From DAOUKH01 sp034421515 (GTDB lineage: Bacteria > Chloroflexota > Dehalococcoidia > SHYB01): 64,000 bases of DNA. Both the position numbers and the translations under genes were made by a program. The stretch spans positions 1-64,000 of the forward strand of contig DAOUKH010000099.1 of NCBI GenBank assembly GCA_034421515.1, read 5' to 3'. The stretch's first letter is position 1, and every line of letters begins with the position of its first letter. Below, piece by piece: positions 41,908-50,646 of this stretch. The notes under the pieces were generated by a model, which searched no databases, was not told where the DNA came from, and saw only the letters and a list, made by a program, of their open reading frames with translations.

Positions 41908-44694
41908 CTAGGCGGCGGGTTCGATGAGCCCCTCCTCCTCAAGCATCTCAATGAGGCTCCGGGCCTTATTATAGCCAATCCTCAGGCGGCGCTGCAGGAG
42001 TGAAGGCGACACATTCGAGGCCCGCTCTGCGATAGCCTTGGCCTCCTCGTACAAGGGGTCCATAGCCTCGTCATCGGCGATGATCTCGCTGAGCGTTGGG
42101 TGGGCGAGGGGCTTGGCCTCCGGCGGCCCGTCCGGCGCGTCGGGGCCGGGCCCCCCCGACGGCGGTGCCGCGGCAGGCGGCGGGCCAGGAGGCACGTCCT
42201 CGTCACCACTGTCGACCCGAACGTGCGCCGGCTTGCTGCCGGTGTTCTGGCTGTTCCAAGCGCGGATGATGCGCTCGAGCTCGCGGTCGGAGACGAAGAC
42301 GCCCTGGACCCGCTTCGGCTTCGGGGCGTCCTGCGGCAGGTAGAGCGAGTCGCCCTTGCCCAGCAGCTTCTCGGCGCCCCCGGTGTCGAGGATCGTGCGA
42401 GAGTCGGTCACCGAGGAGACGGCGAAGCTCATGCGGGTGGGGAAGTTCGCCTTGATCAGCCCCGTGACCACGTCGACCGATGGCCGCTGCGTGGCGACGA
42501 TGAGGTGGATCCCGGTGGCGCGTCCAAGCTGGGCCAGACGCGTCAGGGCGTGCTCTACGTCGTAGGGGGCGGCCATCATGAGGTCGGCGAGCTCGTCGAT
42601 CGCGATGACGATATAGGGCAGCGGATCGACGACCTTCTTGTTGTCGTTGTAGGAGACGATGTTGCGCGCGCCGATGGACGAGAACTTCTTGTACCGCTCG
42701 TCCATCTCGTTGATGGCCCAGCGCAGCGCGGAGACGACCTTGTCGACGTCGAGGATCACCGGCATGAGCAGGTGGGGAAGGCTGGCATAGGGCGCCATCT
42801 CGACGCGCTTCGGGTCGATGAGGATCAGGCGCAGGTCTTGGGGCGTCGCCTGCATCAGCAAGCTGGCGAGCAGGGCGTTGATGCTGACGCTCTTGCCGCT
42901 GCCGGTCGAGCCGGCAATGAGGATGTGGGGCATCTTGGCCAAGTCGGCGACCTCGTGGTCGCCGCCGCTTCCCTTGCCCAGCGCCACGGCCAGTTTCGTC
43001 TTTGCCCGCTGCTTCGCGAAGAGCGGCGACTCGATGACGCCGCGCAGGCTGACGAACTCGAACTCCTCGTTGGGAACCTCGACGCCGACGAGCGGCTTAC
43101 CCGGTATCGGCGCTTCGATCCGGATGCTCGACGCGGCAAGGGCGAGCGCGAGGTCCTTGTCCAGGTTCGCGATGGCGTCAACCTTGACGCGCGTCCGCGA
43201 GACCTCGTCCCGCCGCACGACCGGCCGGCCATGTTCGTCCAGGAGCTGCTTCCCGTCGGCGTCCTTGACCCGCACTTCCTTGAACCGGCGCACCCAGCCG
43301 GGCTCGATGCCGAACTGGGTCACGGCGGGGCCGGGGTTGATCTCGACGACCTTGGCCTCGATGTTGTAGCTGGCGAGGGCGTCTTCGATGGCGCGGGCCT
43401 TCGATTCGTTGTCGATGCCGGAGGGGCCCATGACGGGGGCGTGGTCGAGGAGCTCGACAGTGGGCAGGCGCCAGTCGCCGGCGGTCTCGCCCAGATAGGA
43501 AGAAGCGTCGGCGGCGGTGGAGGGAGCGGGGGCGGGAGGGGCCGCCGGAACCTCCTCCGGCCCGTCCATTTCGTCGAGGTCATCGAGATCGTCCTCGTCT
43601 TCGAGCTCTTCCATGTCGTCGAGGAGACGAATGCCGTCGAGGTCGTCTTCTTCGCCTTCGAGGGCGTCCATTTCGTCGAGGAGGTCTTGCATGTCGGCGA
43701 TGAAGGGGTCGGAGTCACGCTCTCGGCCGGTGTCGGGGGACTCACCGTCAGCGTCGTACTCGTTCAATTCGTACTCGTCGTACTCGCTCGCGCGGTACTT
43801 GCTCGCGTCGTCGTCACTATAGAAGTCACCGGGCGGTGACTCGTTCGCCGCGTCGTCCTCGATGGGCCTCGCGGTGGGCCGGTAATCGTCCAGCGGTATG
43901 GCCTGGGGCATGTCGGAGGCCTGGGTTGCCGACGGCCGCGGACGCGGGGCACGCGGAGGGGAACCGTCGGCGAAGAGCGGGGGCGGCGGGAACGGACGCG
44001 CCGTTTCTTGAGGCCGGGCGCTGCGGTCCACGATGTCCTCGGCGGTCAGGGGGCGCCTGCCCTCATCATCGTTCGCCCTCCATGAGGGTGGTGGGGAGGG
44101 AGGCGCTGCGGCACGGCGCTGACGGCGCCGCTCGGCCGCCTCGGCGGCGGATGCGCCAAGCGCTGCCGCCCCGCTCCCCATGAGCCTACCGGCGGCGGCA
44201 GTCCCTCGAGCGCCATAGACCGCCGCGGCGCGCGAGGCGGCGGGTGAGAGTAGCGCGAGGCCGACGACGCCCAGGCCCACGAGGCGGAGTACGCCGAGGG
44301 CAGTGCGTTCGCCGATGATCAGGGCTCCGAACGAGCCGCCGAGGCCGCCCTCGGCAAGCGCCCCACTTTCGGGCAGATAGAAGGCGAGCGCGCCCCAAGT
44401 GGTGAAGCCGAGGAAGAGGACGCCAAGGAAGCGGTACCAGTGCTCACCGAGCAGGTGGCGGCGGGCCAGGGCGATGACTACAACGACGGCCATCGCCGCC
44501 GCCGCGGCGGCGCCGTAGCCGATCGTTTCCCAGATCGCCTCCACCTGCCAGGTCACCACGCCGGCAATCGCCGCGATTGCCGCGGCGACGGCGAGCAGGG
44601 CGAGCTTCGAGCCTCGGACGCGCTGGGTGAGGGAGGCGCCCGGCGCCCCGGCGGCCGCGGGCTTACGGGGACGGGCTTTGGGTTTCGTGGGCAT
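41908..44694 (-). CDS. ftsK: FtsK/SpoIIIE-type DNA translocase
   Basis: A 928-residue protein. About four N-terminal membrane segments (residues 30-175) anchor it at the septum. A long low-complexity linker includes a strongly acidic stretch (about residues 300-385, rich in Asp/Glu-Leu). The motor has Walker A in IAGSTGSGKS near residue 593 and Walker B in IVIAIDELADLMM near 698, then IVATQRPSVDVVTG. A C-terminal winged helix (gamma domain) covers the last 65 residues, ending SLIEMLEEEGLIEPAA. It pumps chromosome ends and dimers during division; the gamma domain reads polar DNA motifs. It follows RNase J with no intergenic base. Confidence 0.94.
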   Translation of the reverse strand: MPTKPKARPRKPAAAGAPGASLTQRVRGSKLALLAVAAAIAAIAGVVTWQVEAIWETIGYGAAAAAAMAVVVVIALARRHLLGEHWYRFLGVLFLGFTTWGALAFYLPESGALAEGGLGGSFGALIIGERTALGVLRLVGLGVVGLALLSPAASRAAAVYGARGTAAAGRLMGSGAAALGASAAEAAERRRQRRAAAPPSPPPSWRANDDEGRRPLTAEDIVDRSARPQETARPFPPPPLFADGSPPRAPRPRPSATQASDMPQAIPLDDYRPTARPIEDDAANESPPGDFYSDDDASKYRASEYDEYELNEYDADGESPDTGRERDSDPFIADMQDLLDEMDALEGEEDDLDGIRLLDDMEELEDEDDLDDLDEMDGPEEVPAAPPAPAPSTAADASSYLGETAGDWRLPTVELLDHAPVMGPSGIDNESKARAIEDALASYNIEAKVVEINPGPAVTQFGIEPGWVRRFKEVRVKDADGKQLLDEHGRPVVRRDEVSRTRVKVDAIANLDKDLALALAASSIRIEAPIPGKPLVGVEVPNEEFEFVSLRGVIESPLFAKQRAKTKLAVALGKGSGGDHEVADLAKMPHILIAGSTGSGKSVSINALLASLLMQATPQDLRLILIDPKRVEMAPYASLPHLLMPVILDVDKVVSALRWAINEMDERYKKFSSIGARNIVSYNDNKKVVDPLPYIVIAIDELADLMMAAPYDVEHALTRLAQLGRATGIHLIVATQRPSVDVVTGLIKANFPTRMSFAVSSVTDSRTILDTGGAEKLLGKGDSLYLPQDAPKPKRVQGVFVSDRELERIIRAWNSQNTGSKPAHVRVDSGDEDVPPGPPPAAAPPSGGPGPDAPDGPPEAKPLAHPTLSEIIADDEAMDPLYEEAKAIAERASNVSPSLLQRRLRIGYNKARSLIEMLEEEGLIEPAA

Positions 44695-46350
44695 CTATGC
44701 CTCCACCGCTACCGGCAGAATAGTCGGCCGACGCTTCGTTCTCTTCGTGAAATACTGCCGCAGCGCTTCGCGGGCGACCTCTTCGGCGTCGGCGTTGGTG
44801 GGCGGCCCTCCGTTGCCGTCGATGGCTGCGGCGATGACCTCGCGGGCCTCGGCGATGACGTCGGGGGCCTCGTCGGTGTCGAGGACGCCGTAGGACCAGA
44901 GGTTGGCCGCGCCGGCCATGCGCCGCGTCTTGCCGTCGATGGGGACCACGGCGACTACGACGCCGTTACGGGCCAGGCGCTTCCGGTCGGCCAGCACCGG
45001 GCTATGCGGGCTCCAGCGGCCGTGGCCGTCGACGTAGATGGGGCCGGCGTCGACCGACGGCGCGCGCCTGGCGCCCTTGCGGCCAAGCTCGACGACATCG
45101 CCGTCTTCCAGGAGAAAGATATTGTCCTCGGGCACCCCCATCGCCTGGGCGAGGCCGGCGTGGGCTACCAGGTGGCGGTACTCGCCGTGGATGGGCGTGA
45201 AGTGGCGCGGCTTGGTGAGATTGAGCATGGTCTTGAGCTCTTCCCGCGCCGCATGGCCGTGGACGTGCACCTGCTCGATACGGTCGTAGAGGACGGTCGC
45301 GCCGAGGCGGTGCAGGTTGTTGATGGTGTCGTTGACCAGGCGCTCGTTGCCGGGAATGGGGCTCGCGGAGATGATCACGGTGTCGCCTTCGCGGATGGTT
45401 ACGTCGCGGTGGTCATTACGGGCCATGCGGACGAGGGCCGAGGTCGGCTCGCCCTGGGCGCCGGTGGTGACGAGGAGGGCGCGTTCGGGCGGGAGGTTGT
45501 TGATCTCGTCGACGCGGCCTCGCGCGGCTTGGGGAATCTTGAGATAGCCGAGGTCCATCGCCATGGCGCAGTTGTCGACCATGCTGCGGCCCACGAAGGC
45601 CATGCGGCGGTTGTGCTTGACGGCGGCGTCGGCGACTTGCTGCACGCGGGCGATGAGCGAGGCGAAGGTGGCCACGATCACGCGGCCCGGCGCGGCGCCG
45701 ATCACCCGGTCGAGGGTCTCGCCGACGACCTTCTCGGAGGGGGTGTAGCCGGGCGTGTCGGCGTAGGTGGAGTCGGAGAGGAGGAGGTCGACCCCCTCCG
45801 CGCCCAGGCCGGCCAGCTTGCCCAGGTCGGATGCGCGCCCGTCGGCGGGGGTGTGGTCGAACTTGAAGTCGCCGGTGTGGACGATGAGGCCGCGGGGGGT
45901 GCGGACGGCCAGGCCCATGGCGTCGGGGATGCTGTGGCAGACGCGGAAGAACTCGACGTCGATGTGCCCGAACTTGACGTGGTCCCCGGCGCCGATCTCG
46001 TTGACCGATGCCTTCTTGAGCAGGCGCCGCTCCTGGAGCTTCACCTTCACGAGCCCGGCGGCCAAGGTCGAGGCGTAGACCGGAACGTTCACGTCGCCGA
46101 TCAGGTAGGGGATCGCGCCGATGTGGTCCTCATGGCCGTGCGTGACCATGACCGCCCGCAGCTTGTCCCTCCGTTCGAGGACGTAGGAGAGGTCGGGGAT
46201 GATGACGTCGATGCCTGGGGCGTCGAGGCCGGGGAACATGACGCCGGCGTCGATGATGATCATGTCGTCGACGTTTTCGACGACGAGCATGTTCTTGCCG
46301 ATCTCGCCGAGACCGCCGAGCGGAACGATGCGGAGATCAGACTTGCTCAC
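44695..46350 (-). CDS. rnj: Ribonuclease J
   Basis: A 551-residue metallo-beta-lactamase/beta-CASP ribonuclease. The start MSKSDLRIVPLGGLGEIGKN is diagnostic. Metal ligands are His71, His73, Asp75 and His76 in THGHEDHIGA, with further motifs HTGDFKFDH and LSDSTYADTPG. The beta-CASP region includes VIVATFASLIARVQQV and HVHGHAAREELK. The C-terminal domain is present, so length is normal. It has 5'-3' exo- and endonuclease activity in mRNA decay and rRNA processing. A short gap separates it from the uracil-DNA glycosylase gene upstream. Confidence 0.95.
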   Translation of the reverse strand: MSKSDLRIVPLGGLGEIGKNMLVVENVDDMIIIDAGVMFPGLDAPGIDVIIPDLSYVLERRDKLRAVMVTHGHEDHIGAIPYLIGDVNVPVYASTLAAGLVKVKLQERRLLKKASVNEIGAGDHVKFGHIDVEFFRVCHSIPDAMGLAVRTPRGLIVHTGDFKFDHTPADGRASDLGKLAGLGAEGVDLLLSDSTYADTPGYTPSEKVVGETLDRVIGAAPGRVIVATFASLIARVQQVADAAVKHNRRMAFVGRSMVDNCAMAMDLGYLKIPQAARGRVDEINNLPPERALLVTTGAQGEPTSALVRMARNDHRDVTIREGDTVIISASPIPGNERLVNDTINNLHRLGATVLYDRIEQVHVHGHAAREELKTMLNLTKPRHFTPIHGEYRHLVAHAGLAQAMGVPEDNIFLLEDGDVVELGRKGARRAPSVDAGPIYVDGHGRWSPHSPVLADRKRLARNGVVVAVVPIDGKTRRMAGAANLWSYGVLDTDEAPDVIAEAREVIAAAIDGNGGPPTNADAEEVAREALRQYFTKRTKRRPTILPVAVEA

Positions 46351-46389
46351 GAACCATCCTCCCTGCCGGCGCGAGGGCAGCGCGGGCGC

Positions 46390-46995
46390 CTAGAAGAGGC
46401 CGAGCTGTTTCGGCTCCGGCTCCGCCGGCTTGACCTCGGAAGTCTGCGCGAGGAGCTCCGGGATCTTCTTGAAGTCGGCTTCTATCGTGGCGCGGAGTGA
46501 CTGCTGATAGAGCGCCGCCGCGGGATGGTGCACCGGCAGGACGGTCCGTCCCTCCACCCGGCGGGGCTGCCCGTGGGCCTTGCTGATGGCGGCCTTGGGA
46601 AGGAACCGCTGCAGCGAGTGCCGGCCCAACGTCACGATGACCTTGGGGTCGATATGCTCGATTTGTCCCGTGAGCCATGGGTCGCAAGCCTCGATCTCCT
46701 CGGGGAGCGGGTCGCGGTTACCCGGGGGACGGCACTTCACCATGTTGGCGATGTAGACGTCCTCGCGCCGCATCCCGATCGAGCCGATAAGCTCGTCGAG
46801 GACCTGCCCCGCGGGGCCCACGAAGGGGCGTCCCTGTTGGTCCTCGTGGTAGCCGGGGCCTTCGCCGATGAACATCACGTCGGCGGTTGGGTTCCCCTCG
46901 CCGGGCACCACCTGGGTGCGTCCCTTCGCGAGGCCGCATGCGGTGCAAGAAAGCGCGGCGGAGCAGAGGGCTTCGAGGGAGGGGAAGTCGGCCAT
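46390..46995 (-). CDS. Uracil-DNA glycosylase, family 4 (4Fe-4S type)
   Basis: A 201-residue family 4 UDG. Four Cys for the iron-sulfur cluster are visible: Cys17 and Cys20 in SCTACGLAK, then the pair in KCRPPGNRDPL and EACDPWL, 15 residues apart. Motif A is GEGPGYHEDQQGRPFVGPAG; the late motif is PVHHPAAAL. It removes uracil from DNA at the start of base excision repair. It is first in the minus-strand housekeeping block; the 40 bases upstream are unusually AT-rich for this window and probably hold the promoter. Confidence 0.95.
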   Translation of the reverse strand: MADFPSLEALCSAALSCTACGLAKGRTQVVPGEGNPTADVMFIGEGPGYHEDQQGRPFVGPAGQVLDELIGSIGMRREDVYIANMVKCRPPGNRDPLPEEIEACDPWLTGQIEHIDPKVIVTLGRHSLQRFLPKAAISKAHGQPRRVEGRTVLPVHHPAAALYQQSLRATIEADFKKIPELLAQTSEVKPAEPEPKQLGLF

Positions 46996-47440
46996 ATTCA
47001 GAAGGGTTTGAAACTTTATCTACATTTTAGACTAGCATGGGCCTCCTTATGTCGTCAACCGCGGGGGAGGGGCGCTCCCCCCTTTTCGGAGGCCAGTTTT
47101 GCTCCGGGTCGTGAGCGTCGTGAGCGTTCGTACAGGTAGGGCGTTGTGAGCGTTGTGAGCGTTGTGAGCGCCATGAGCGTTCGTGAGCGTTTTTTGACAT
47201 GAGCGCGCCACGAGGGCGCGCGAGGTGGAGGGTGGTCCCTCATCTCAGATACTCGCGGGCCGCGGGGTTGGAGGCAACTGAAGGGGGCTGTTGAACCAGT
47301 CCGTGCTTGCGTGAGCCTCCGCGATATGTTATACGAAGGCCACTCGTATCGGGAGTCTGCTTCTCAGGTGGCGTTGTAGCAGGGCACTATCTTGAGCCCT
47401 GATGAAGGAGGGGAGTATGAACCTGATGAAGGAGGGGAGT
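46996..47440. other. Intergenic region with short tandem repeats
   Basis: 445 bases between the divergent uracil-DNA glycosylase and binding-protein genes. It contains an AT-rich start (46996-47037), a 9-bp direct-repeat array (47108-47188), a GC-rich hairpin GCGCGCC/GGCGCGC (47203-47209, 47215-47221), and a weak promoter candidate TTGCGT (47307-47312), 16 nt, TTATAC (47329-47334). No credible gene; a 62-codon minus-strand frame over the repeats is low-complexity. Confidence 0.6.
47108..47188. repeat. 9-bp direct-repeat array (GTTGTGAGC)
   Basis: GTTGTGAGC is present three times in perfect succession (47143-47169), followed by GCCATGAGC and GTTCGTGAGC and preceded by two GTCGTGAGC copies (47108-47125). 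About seven units in all. Iterated binding sites or a slippage-prone minisatellite are both possible. Confidence 0.85.
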
Positions 47441-47445
47441 ATGAA
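47398..47445 (+). repeat. 24-bp tandem duplication of a ribosome-binding site and start codon
   Basis: Two perfect copies of a 24-nt unit (47398-47421 and 47422-47445), each containing AAGGAGGGGAGT followed by ATG. As 24 is a multiple of three, the ATGs at 47402, 47417, 47426 and 47441 are all in frame with the binding-protein gene. Confidence 0.95.
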
Positions 47446-49105
47446 GAAGCTTGTCCGGTTCGGAATCCCCGCAGTTCTCGCGCTGGCTTTGTTGGTAACA
47501 GCATGTGGAGGTGCGGATCCAACGGCTACACCGGTCCCCACGGCCACTTCCGTCCCTCCGACGGCCACGCCGGTCCCGGCGCCGACGGACACCCCGGAGC
47601 CTACGACCAAGATGGGCGGGACGCTGAAGTACGTCCCGCTTGCAGACCAGCTCGGGCTGGACCCGGGCTTCTCCAGCTACTATCAGACGATCCAGCATTC
47701 CATGCAGATCAACGACTTCCTGTTCTCCACGGACGCCGACCTCAAAGTACAGCCCCAGATGGTGGACACCTGGGACCTGAGCTCCGATGGCACGGTGTAC
47801 ACCTTCAATCTCCGCGATGGACTCGCCTTCCACGACGGCAGGCCCGTCTTGGCCGAACACGTCGTCGCGACGATGGAGCGGGGGATCGGGGTCGACACCT
47901 ACGGCAAGTTCCTGGCGCCGGTGGTCGCCGGCATGGAAGCGTTGGACGCCGACACGCTTACGCTCACCCTGACCGAACCGCTCGGCTTCACGCTCAATGC
48001 CCTTGGCTACGCAAGCACACGGTTCGCTCTGGTGATGCCGCCCGAATACACCAGCCTTCCTCAGAAAGAGAAGGCGGCGGGTGAGATCGGGGCCGGCCCG
48101 TGGAAGTTCGTGGAATGGCAGCCTGGGGACCAGATTGACTACGAGCGCAACGACAACTACGTGCCCAGGGATGAGGACGCCAGCGGCTATGCCGGTGGGA
48201 AGCAGGTGTTCCTGGACGCGCACGAGTGGCACATCATTGCCGACTCGGGCGCCAAGGTGGCCGCGGTCGAGACCGGTCAGGTCGATTTTGTCGACTGGCC
48301 GCCCCCCGACTCTTTCGACAGGACCGCGGGTAACCCCGACCTGGTAACCCTCCGGGACACGGCGGGCCCCATGGCGTTCATCTACGTGAACAAGCTTGTG
48401 CCGCCGTTCAACGACGTTCGCGCCCGGAAGGCGCTCCAAGCCGCGGTGAACCAGCGGGAACATCTCCTCACCGCCTACCCAGAGTCCTTGGCCTCGCCGT
48501 GCGCGGCCATCTTCGGTTGCAGCGCGGCGCCTTGGACGTCGGAGGCCGGCATTGAGCCGTGGATCAGCGCCAGCGACACGGAGCTCGCACAAGAGCTGTG
48601 GGACCAGGCTTACAACGGCGAAACGATCGTCCTCGTGCAGTGGAACGGACGACCGGAGTACCAGAACCCCGGCCTGTTGACTAAGCAGATTCTGGAGGAC
48701 CTGGGGGCCGAGGTTGAAGTGTTCGCCACCGACACCGCCGCGGGCAGCGCCCTCGTGCGCAACCGGGAGGCCTCGGAGGCAGGCGATTGGCACGTGGGGC
48801 ATCTGGTCTCCACGAACTACGTGGACCCCATCTCCACGAGTTTCCTCAATCCCTCGTATGGGTACGGCGGATGGAGCGTCGATGACCGCATCACCGACCT
48901 GAAGGGAGACTTCCTCAGGGCAACCGACGATGCACAGAGAAAGCGCATCATCGACGAGATTCAGACGATTAACTACGCCAACGCCGAGGGGATCATCAGC
49001 GGCCAAGCCTTCCGCCACAAGGTCTACCGGAAAGACGTCAAGGGAGTCATTCCGGCGCCGATCTTGACGTACCAACCGTTCTGGAACATCTGGCTCGACC
49101 GGTAG
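47441..49105 (+). CDS. Extracellular solute-binding lipoprotein, family 5 (Dpp/Opp type), ring-cleavage-like cluster
   Basis: A 554-residue SBP_bac_5 lipoprotein: MKKLVRFGIPAVLALALLVT with lipobox TAC, then a Pro/Thr/Ala linker. The core includes GGTLKYVPLADQLGLDPGF, FNLRDGLAFHDGRPVLAEHV and RDTAGPMAFIYVNKLVPPF. The ATG at 47441 was chosen because Lys-Lys then directly follows Met in a normal signal peptide and a strong AAGGAGGGG precedes it; the duplicated upstream start at 47417 would add eight residues. It lacks the Cys-Cys block of the cassette binding proteins, so the ligand is probably different. Its presumed permeases lie 6 kb downstream at 55150-56984. Confidence 0.93.
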   Translation: MKKLVRFGIPAVLALALLVTACGGADPTATPVPTATSVPPTATPVPAPTDTPEPTTKMGGTLKYVPLADQLGLDPGFSSYYQTIQHSMQINDFLFSTDADLKVQPQMVDTWDLSSDGTVYTFNLRDGLAFHDGRPVLAEHVVATMERGIGVDTYGKFLAPVVAGMEALDADTLTLTLTEPLGFTLNALGYASTRFALVMPPEYTSLPQKEKAAGEIGAGPWKFVEWQPGDQIDYERNDNYVPRDEDASGYAGGKQVFLDAHEWHIIADSGAKVAAVETGQVDFVDWPPPDSFDRTAGNPDLVTLRDTAGPMAFIYVNKLVPPFNDVRARKALQAAVNQREHLLTAYPESLASPCAAIFGCSAAPWTSEAGIEPWISASDTELAQELWDQAYNGETIVLVQWNGRPEYQNPGLLTKQILEDLGAEVEVFATDTAAGSALVRNREASEAGDWHVGHLVSTNYVDPISTSFLNPSYGYGGWSVDDRITDLKGDFLRATDDAQRKRIIDEIQTINYANAEGIISGQAFRHKVYRKDVKGVIPAPILTYQPFWNIWLDR

Positions 49106-49125
49106 CCGGTAGGGTCGTGAAGTAT

Positions 49126-49163
49126 GCGAATCAGGGAGAGGACGAGTCCTTTCCCTGATTTGC
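49126..49163 (+). terminator. Long stem-loop between the binding protein and the first Rieske gene
   Basis: A 17-bp stem (49126-49142 with 49147-49163) containing two G-U pairs and closed by a CGAG loop. No run of T follows, so it is not a classic Rho-independent terminator. It may instead protect the 3' end of the abundant binding-protein mRNA and lower downstream expression. Confidence 0.55.
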
Positions 49164-49209
49164 TTCTAGCGAGGGTTGTCGGGAGCCGGAAGAAGGGCAG
49201 GGAGCGGCG

Positions 49210-50511
49210 ATGGTTGGACTGAAAGCCCGACCCGAGCAAACGACCGAGTTCACCGAGGCGGTCAGGGATACGGCCTCGGAGGCCTACGGCTCATCGCAGA
49301 TCGGCCCCTGGGACTACTGTCCCAAGCTTGGCTTCAGGGAATACTGGTACCCGGCGATCTGGAAGAAGAAGGTGGGCCGGCGGCCGGTCAACGTCACGAT
49401 GTTGGGCGAGGAGCTGGTCCTCTTCCGGGGCAAGGAAGGGAAGATCGAGGCCCTCAGCGATTGGTGCCCTCACCGCGGCGCCCGGCTCTCCCGAGGTTAC
49501 AACGAGTTCCCCGGGACGATTACCTGCCCCTACCACGGCTATACGTTCGACGCCAGCGGTCAGTGCGTGGCCGGGCTCGTCGAGGCCGACGTCTCGCCCT
49601 TGGCGGCGAAGATGAAGGCACGGAAGTACCCGACGGCGGAGTGGCAAGGGATCGTCTTCGTCTGGATGGGAATGACAGACCCCGTGCCTCTGGAAGAAGA
49701 CCTGCCCTGGGAATTCAAGGAGCCGAGCTTGACGGGCCGGCGCTTCAGCAGGGTGCGGGTATGGCACGCCAACTGGACGGAGCCGGTGAACCAGGGCGTC
49801 GACAATCACGGCCTCTACCTGCACCGCGGGCTCACGATCTGGCGCCTCTTCAACATCAAACTGCACTTCTTCCGCAAGAAGCCCGTCCAGACCGGGTCGA
49901 TCAAGGTGGTGGAAGAGGGCGACAACTACATCAACGTCCGGTTCGGAACGCTCCGGTACGGTCAGGGCGACTATCCGGGGCTGGGTAAGTGGCCGCGGCG
50001 GGCGTGGTGGCGGGTGCTGGGCCCGGTCAAGGGGCCGGGGGGCCGCGAGGCCGTCGCCGGTAGCGGCAGCATCGACGACGTCCGTTGGGCGGGGCACGAC
50101 CACAACGTCGAGCTCCCCAGCAAGGTTCGCATCCCCTCCGGCATCAACCAGTACCTGCGCTGGGGGGTCCCCGTCGATGAAGAGAACACGCGGATGTGGA
50201 CCTTCCTGCTGTGGAAGAAGCCGAAGAACTTCCTCCACGCCATCTACCAATACCTCTACTACCACCTGTACCGGAAGCAGTACGAAGTCATCGGCATCAA
50301 CGAGCGTCAGGACCTCGAAGTATTCCTCGGCGACCGCCTGAACTACGAATCGTCACAGAAGCTTGGCATGGTGGACGTCGGGGTGATCTACTTCCGGCGG
50401 CACCTCGCGAAGCGCTCGCGCGACTTCAGGCGGCTTGGCGGCGCCTTCGGCAATCGCAAACAGCCTCCCGACCCGGCGAAGGTCGCGGAGTGGACGGCAG
50501 GCTCCCGGTAG
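49210..50511 (+). CDS. Rieske non-heme iron oxygenase, alpha-subunit-like (copy A)
   Basis: A 433-residue ring-hydroxylating oxygenase. The Rieske cluster ligands are Cys86 and His88 (WCPHRGARLS) and Cys106 and His109 (TCPYHGYTF). The mononuclear iron site is in VNQGVDNHGLYLHRG with His200 and His205 and the bridging Asp198. It would hydroxylate, or demethylate, an aromatic or related substrate with O2 and electrons from a reductase. No reductase, ferredoxin or beta subunit gene is visible in the window. It is strongly similar to copy B at 53774 over the first 165 residues and less so afterwards. Start at ATG 49210 with GGGAGCGG upstream. Confidence 0.92.
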   Translation: MVGLKARPEQTTEFTEAVRDTASEAYGSSQIGPWDYCPKLGFREYWYPAIWKKKVGRRPVNVTMLGEELVLFRGKEGKIEALSDWCPHRGARLSRGYNEFPGTITCPYHGYTFDASGQCVAGLVEADVSPLAAKMKARKYPTAEWQGIVFVWMGMTDPVPLEEDLPWEFKEPSLTGRRFSRVRVWHANWTEPVNQGVDNHGLYLHRGLTIWRLFNIKLHFFRKKPVQTGSIKVVEEGDNYINVRFGTLRYGQGDYPGLGKWPRRAWWRVLGPVKGPGGREAVAGSGSIDDVRWAGHDHNVELPSKVRIPSGINQYLRWGVPVDEENTRMWTFLLWKKPKNFLHAIYQYLYYHLYRKQYEVIGINERQDLEVFLGDRLNYESSQKLGMVDVGVIYFRRHLAKRSRDFRRLGGAFGNRKQPPDPAKVAEWTAGSR

Positions 50512-50564
50512 CCGAATCCCGAGCCGTCACCGCCTGGGGCGGATGTAGCCGGAGGGCGGACCGG

Positions 50565-50586
50565 TAGGGGCGGGCCTTGGGCCCGC
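50565..50586. repeat. REP-like palindromic repeat, family A
   Basis: TAGGG leading into GCGGGCC (50570-50576), TTG, GGCCCGC (50580-50586). It shares the TAGGGGC lead-in with the element at 10580. It lies between Rieske copy A and the VOC dioxygenase gene. Confidence 0.6.
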
Positions 50587-50646
50587 GGCCGAATGGCTTC
50601 GGGGGGCCGCCGTGGGGCTGTGCGGCGATACGGAGGGGACAGCGGC

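Noticed and set aside
42100..46500. Two very long plus-strand open frames opposite FtsK and RNase J
   Set aside because: Both mirror clear minus-strand genes with intact motifs; the products are Val/Asp/Gly-rich shadows.
47108..47188. CRISPR array
   Set aside because: Units are only 9 bp, adjoining without spacers, and no cas genes are present.
47194..47199. Exact TTGACA as a -35 of the ring-cleavage-like cluster
   Set aside because: The bases at the expected -10 distance (47215-47223) are GC-only hairpin sequence, and the gene starts about 240 nt later.
47055..47243. 62-codon minus-strand frame over the 9-bp repeats
   Set aside because: Product is repeat-derived (ALTTLTTLTT) and lacks a ribosome-binding site.
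49126..49163. Classic Rho-independent terminator
   Set aside because: The stem is strong but no T-run follows; kept only as a structural or attenuating element.
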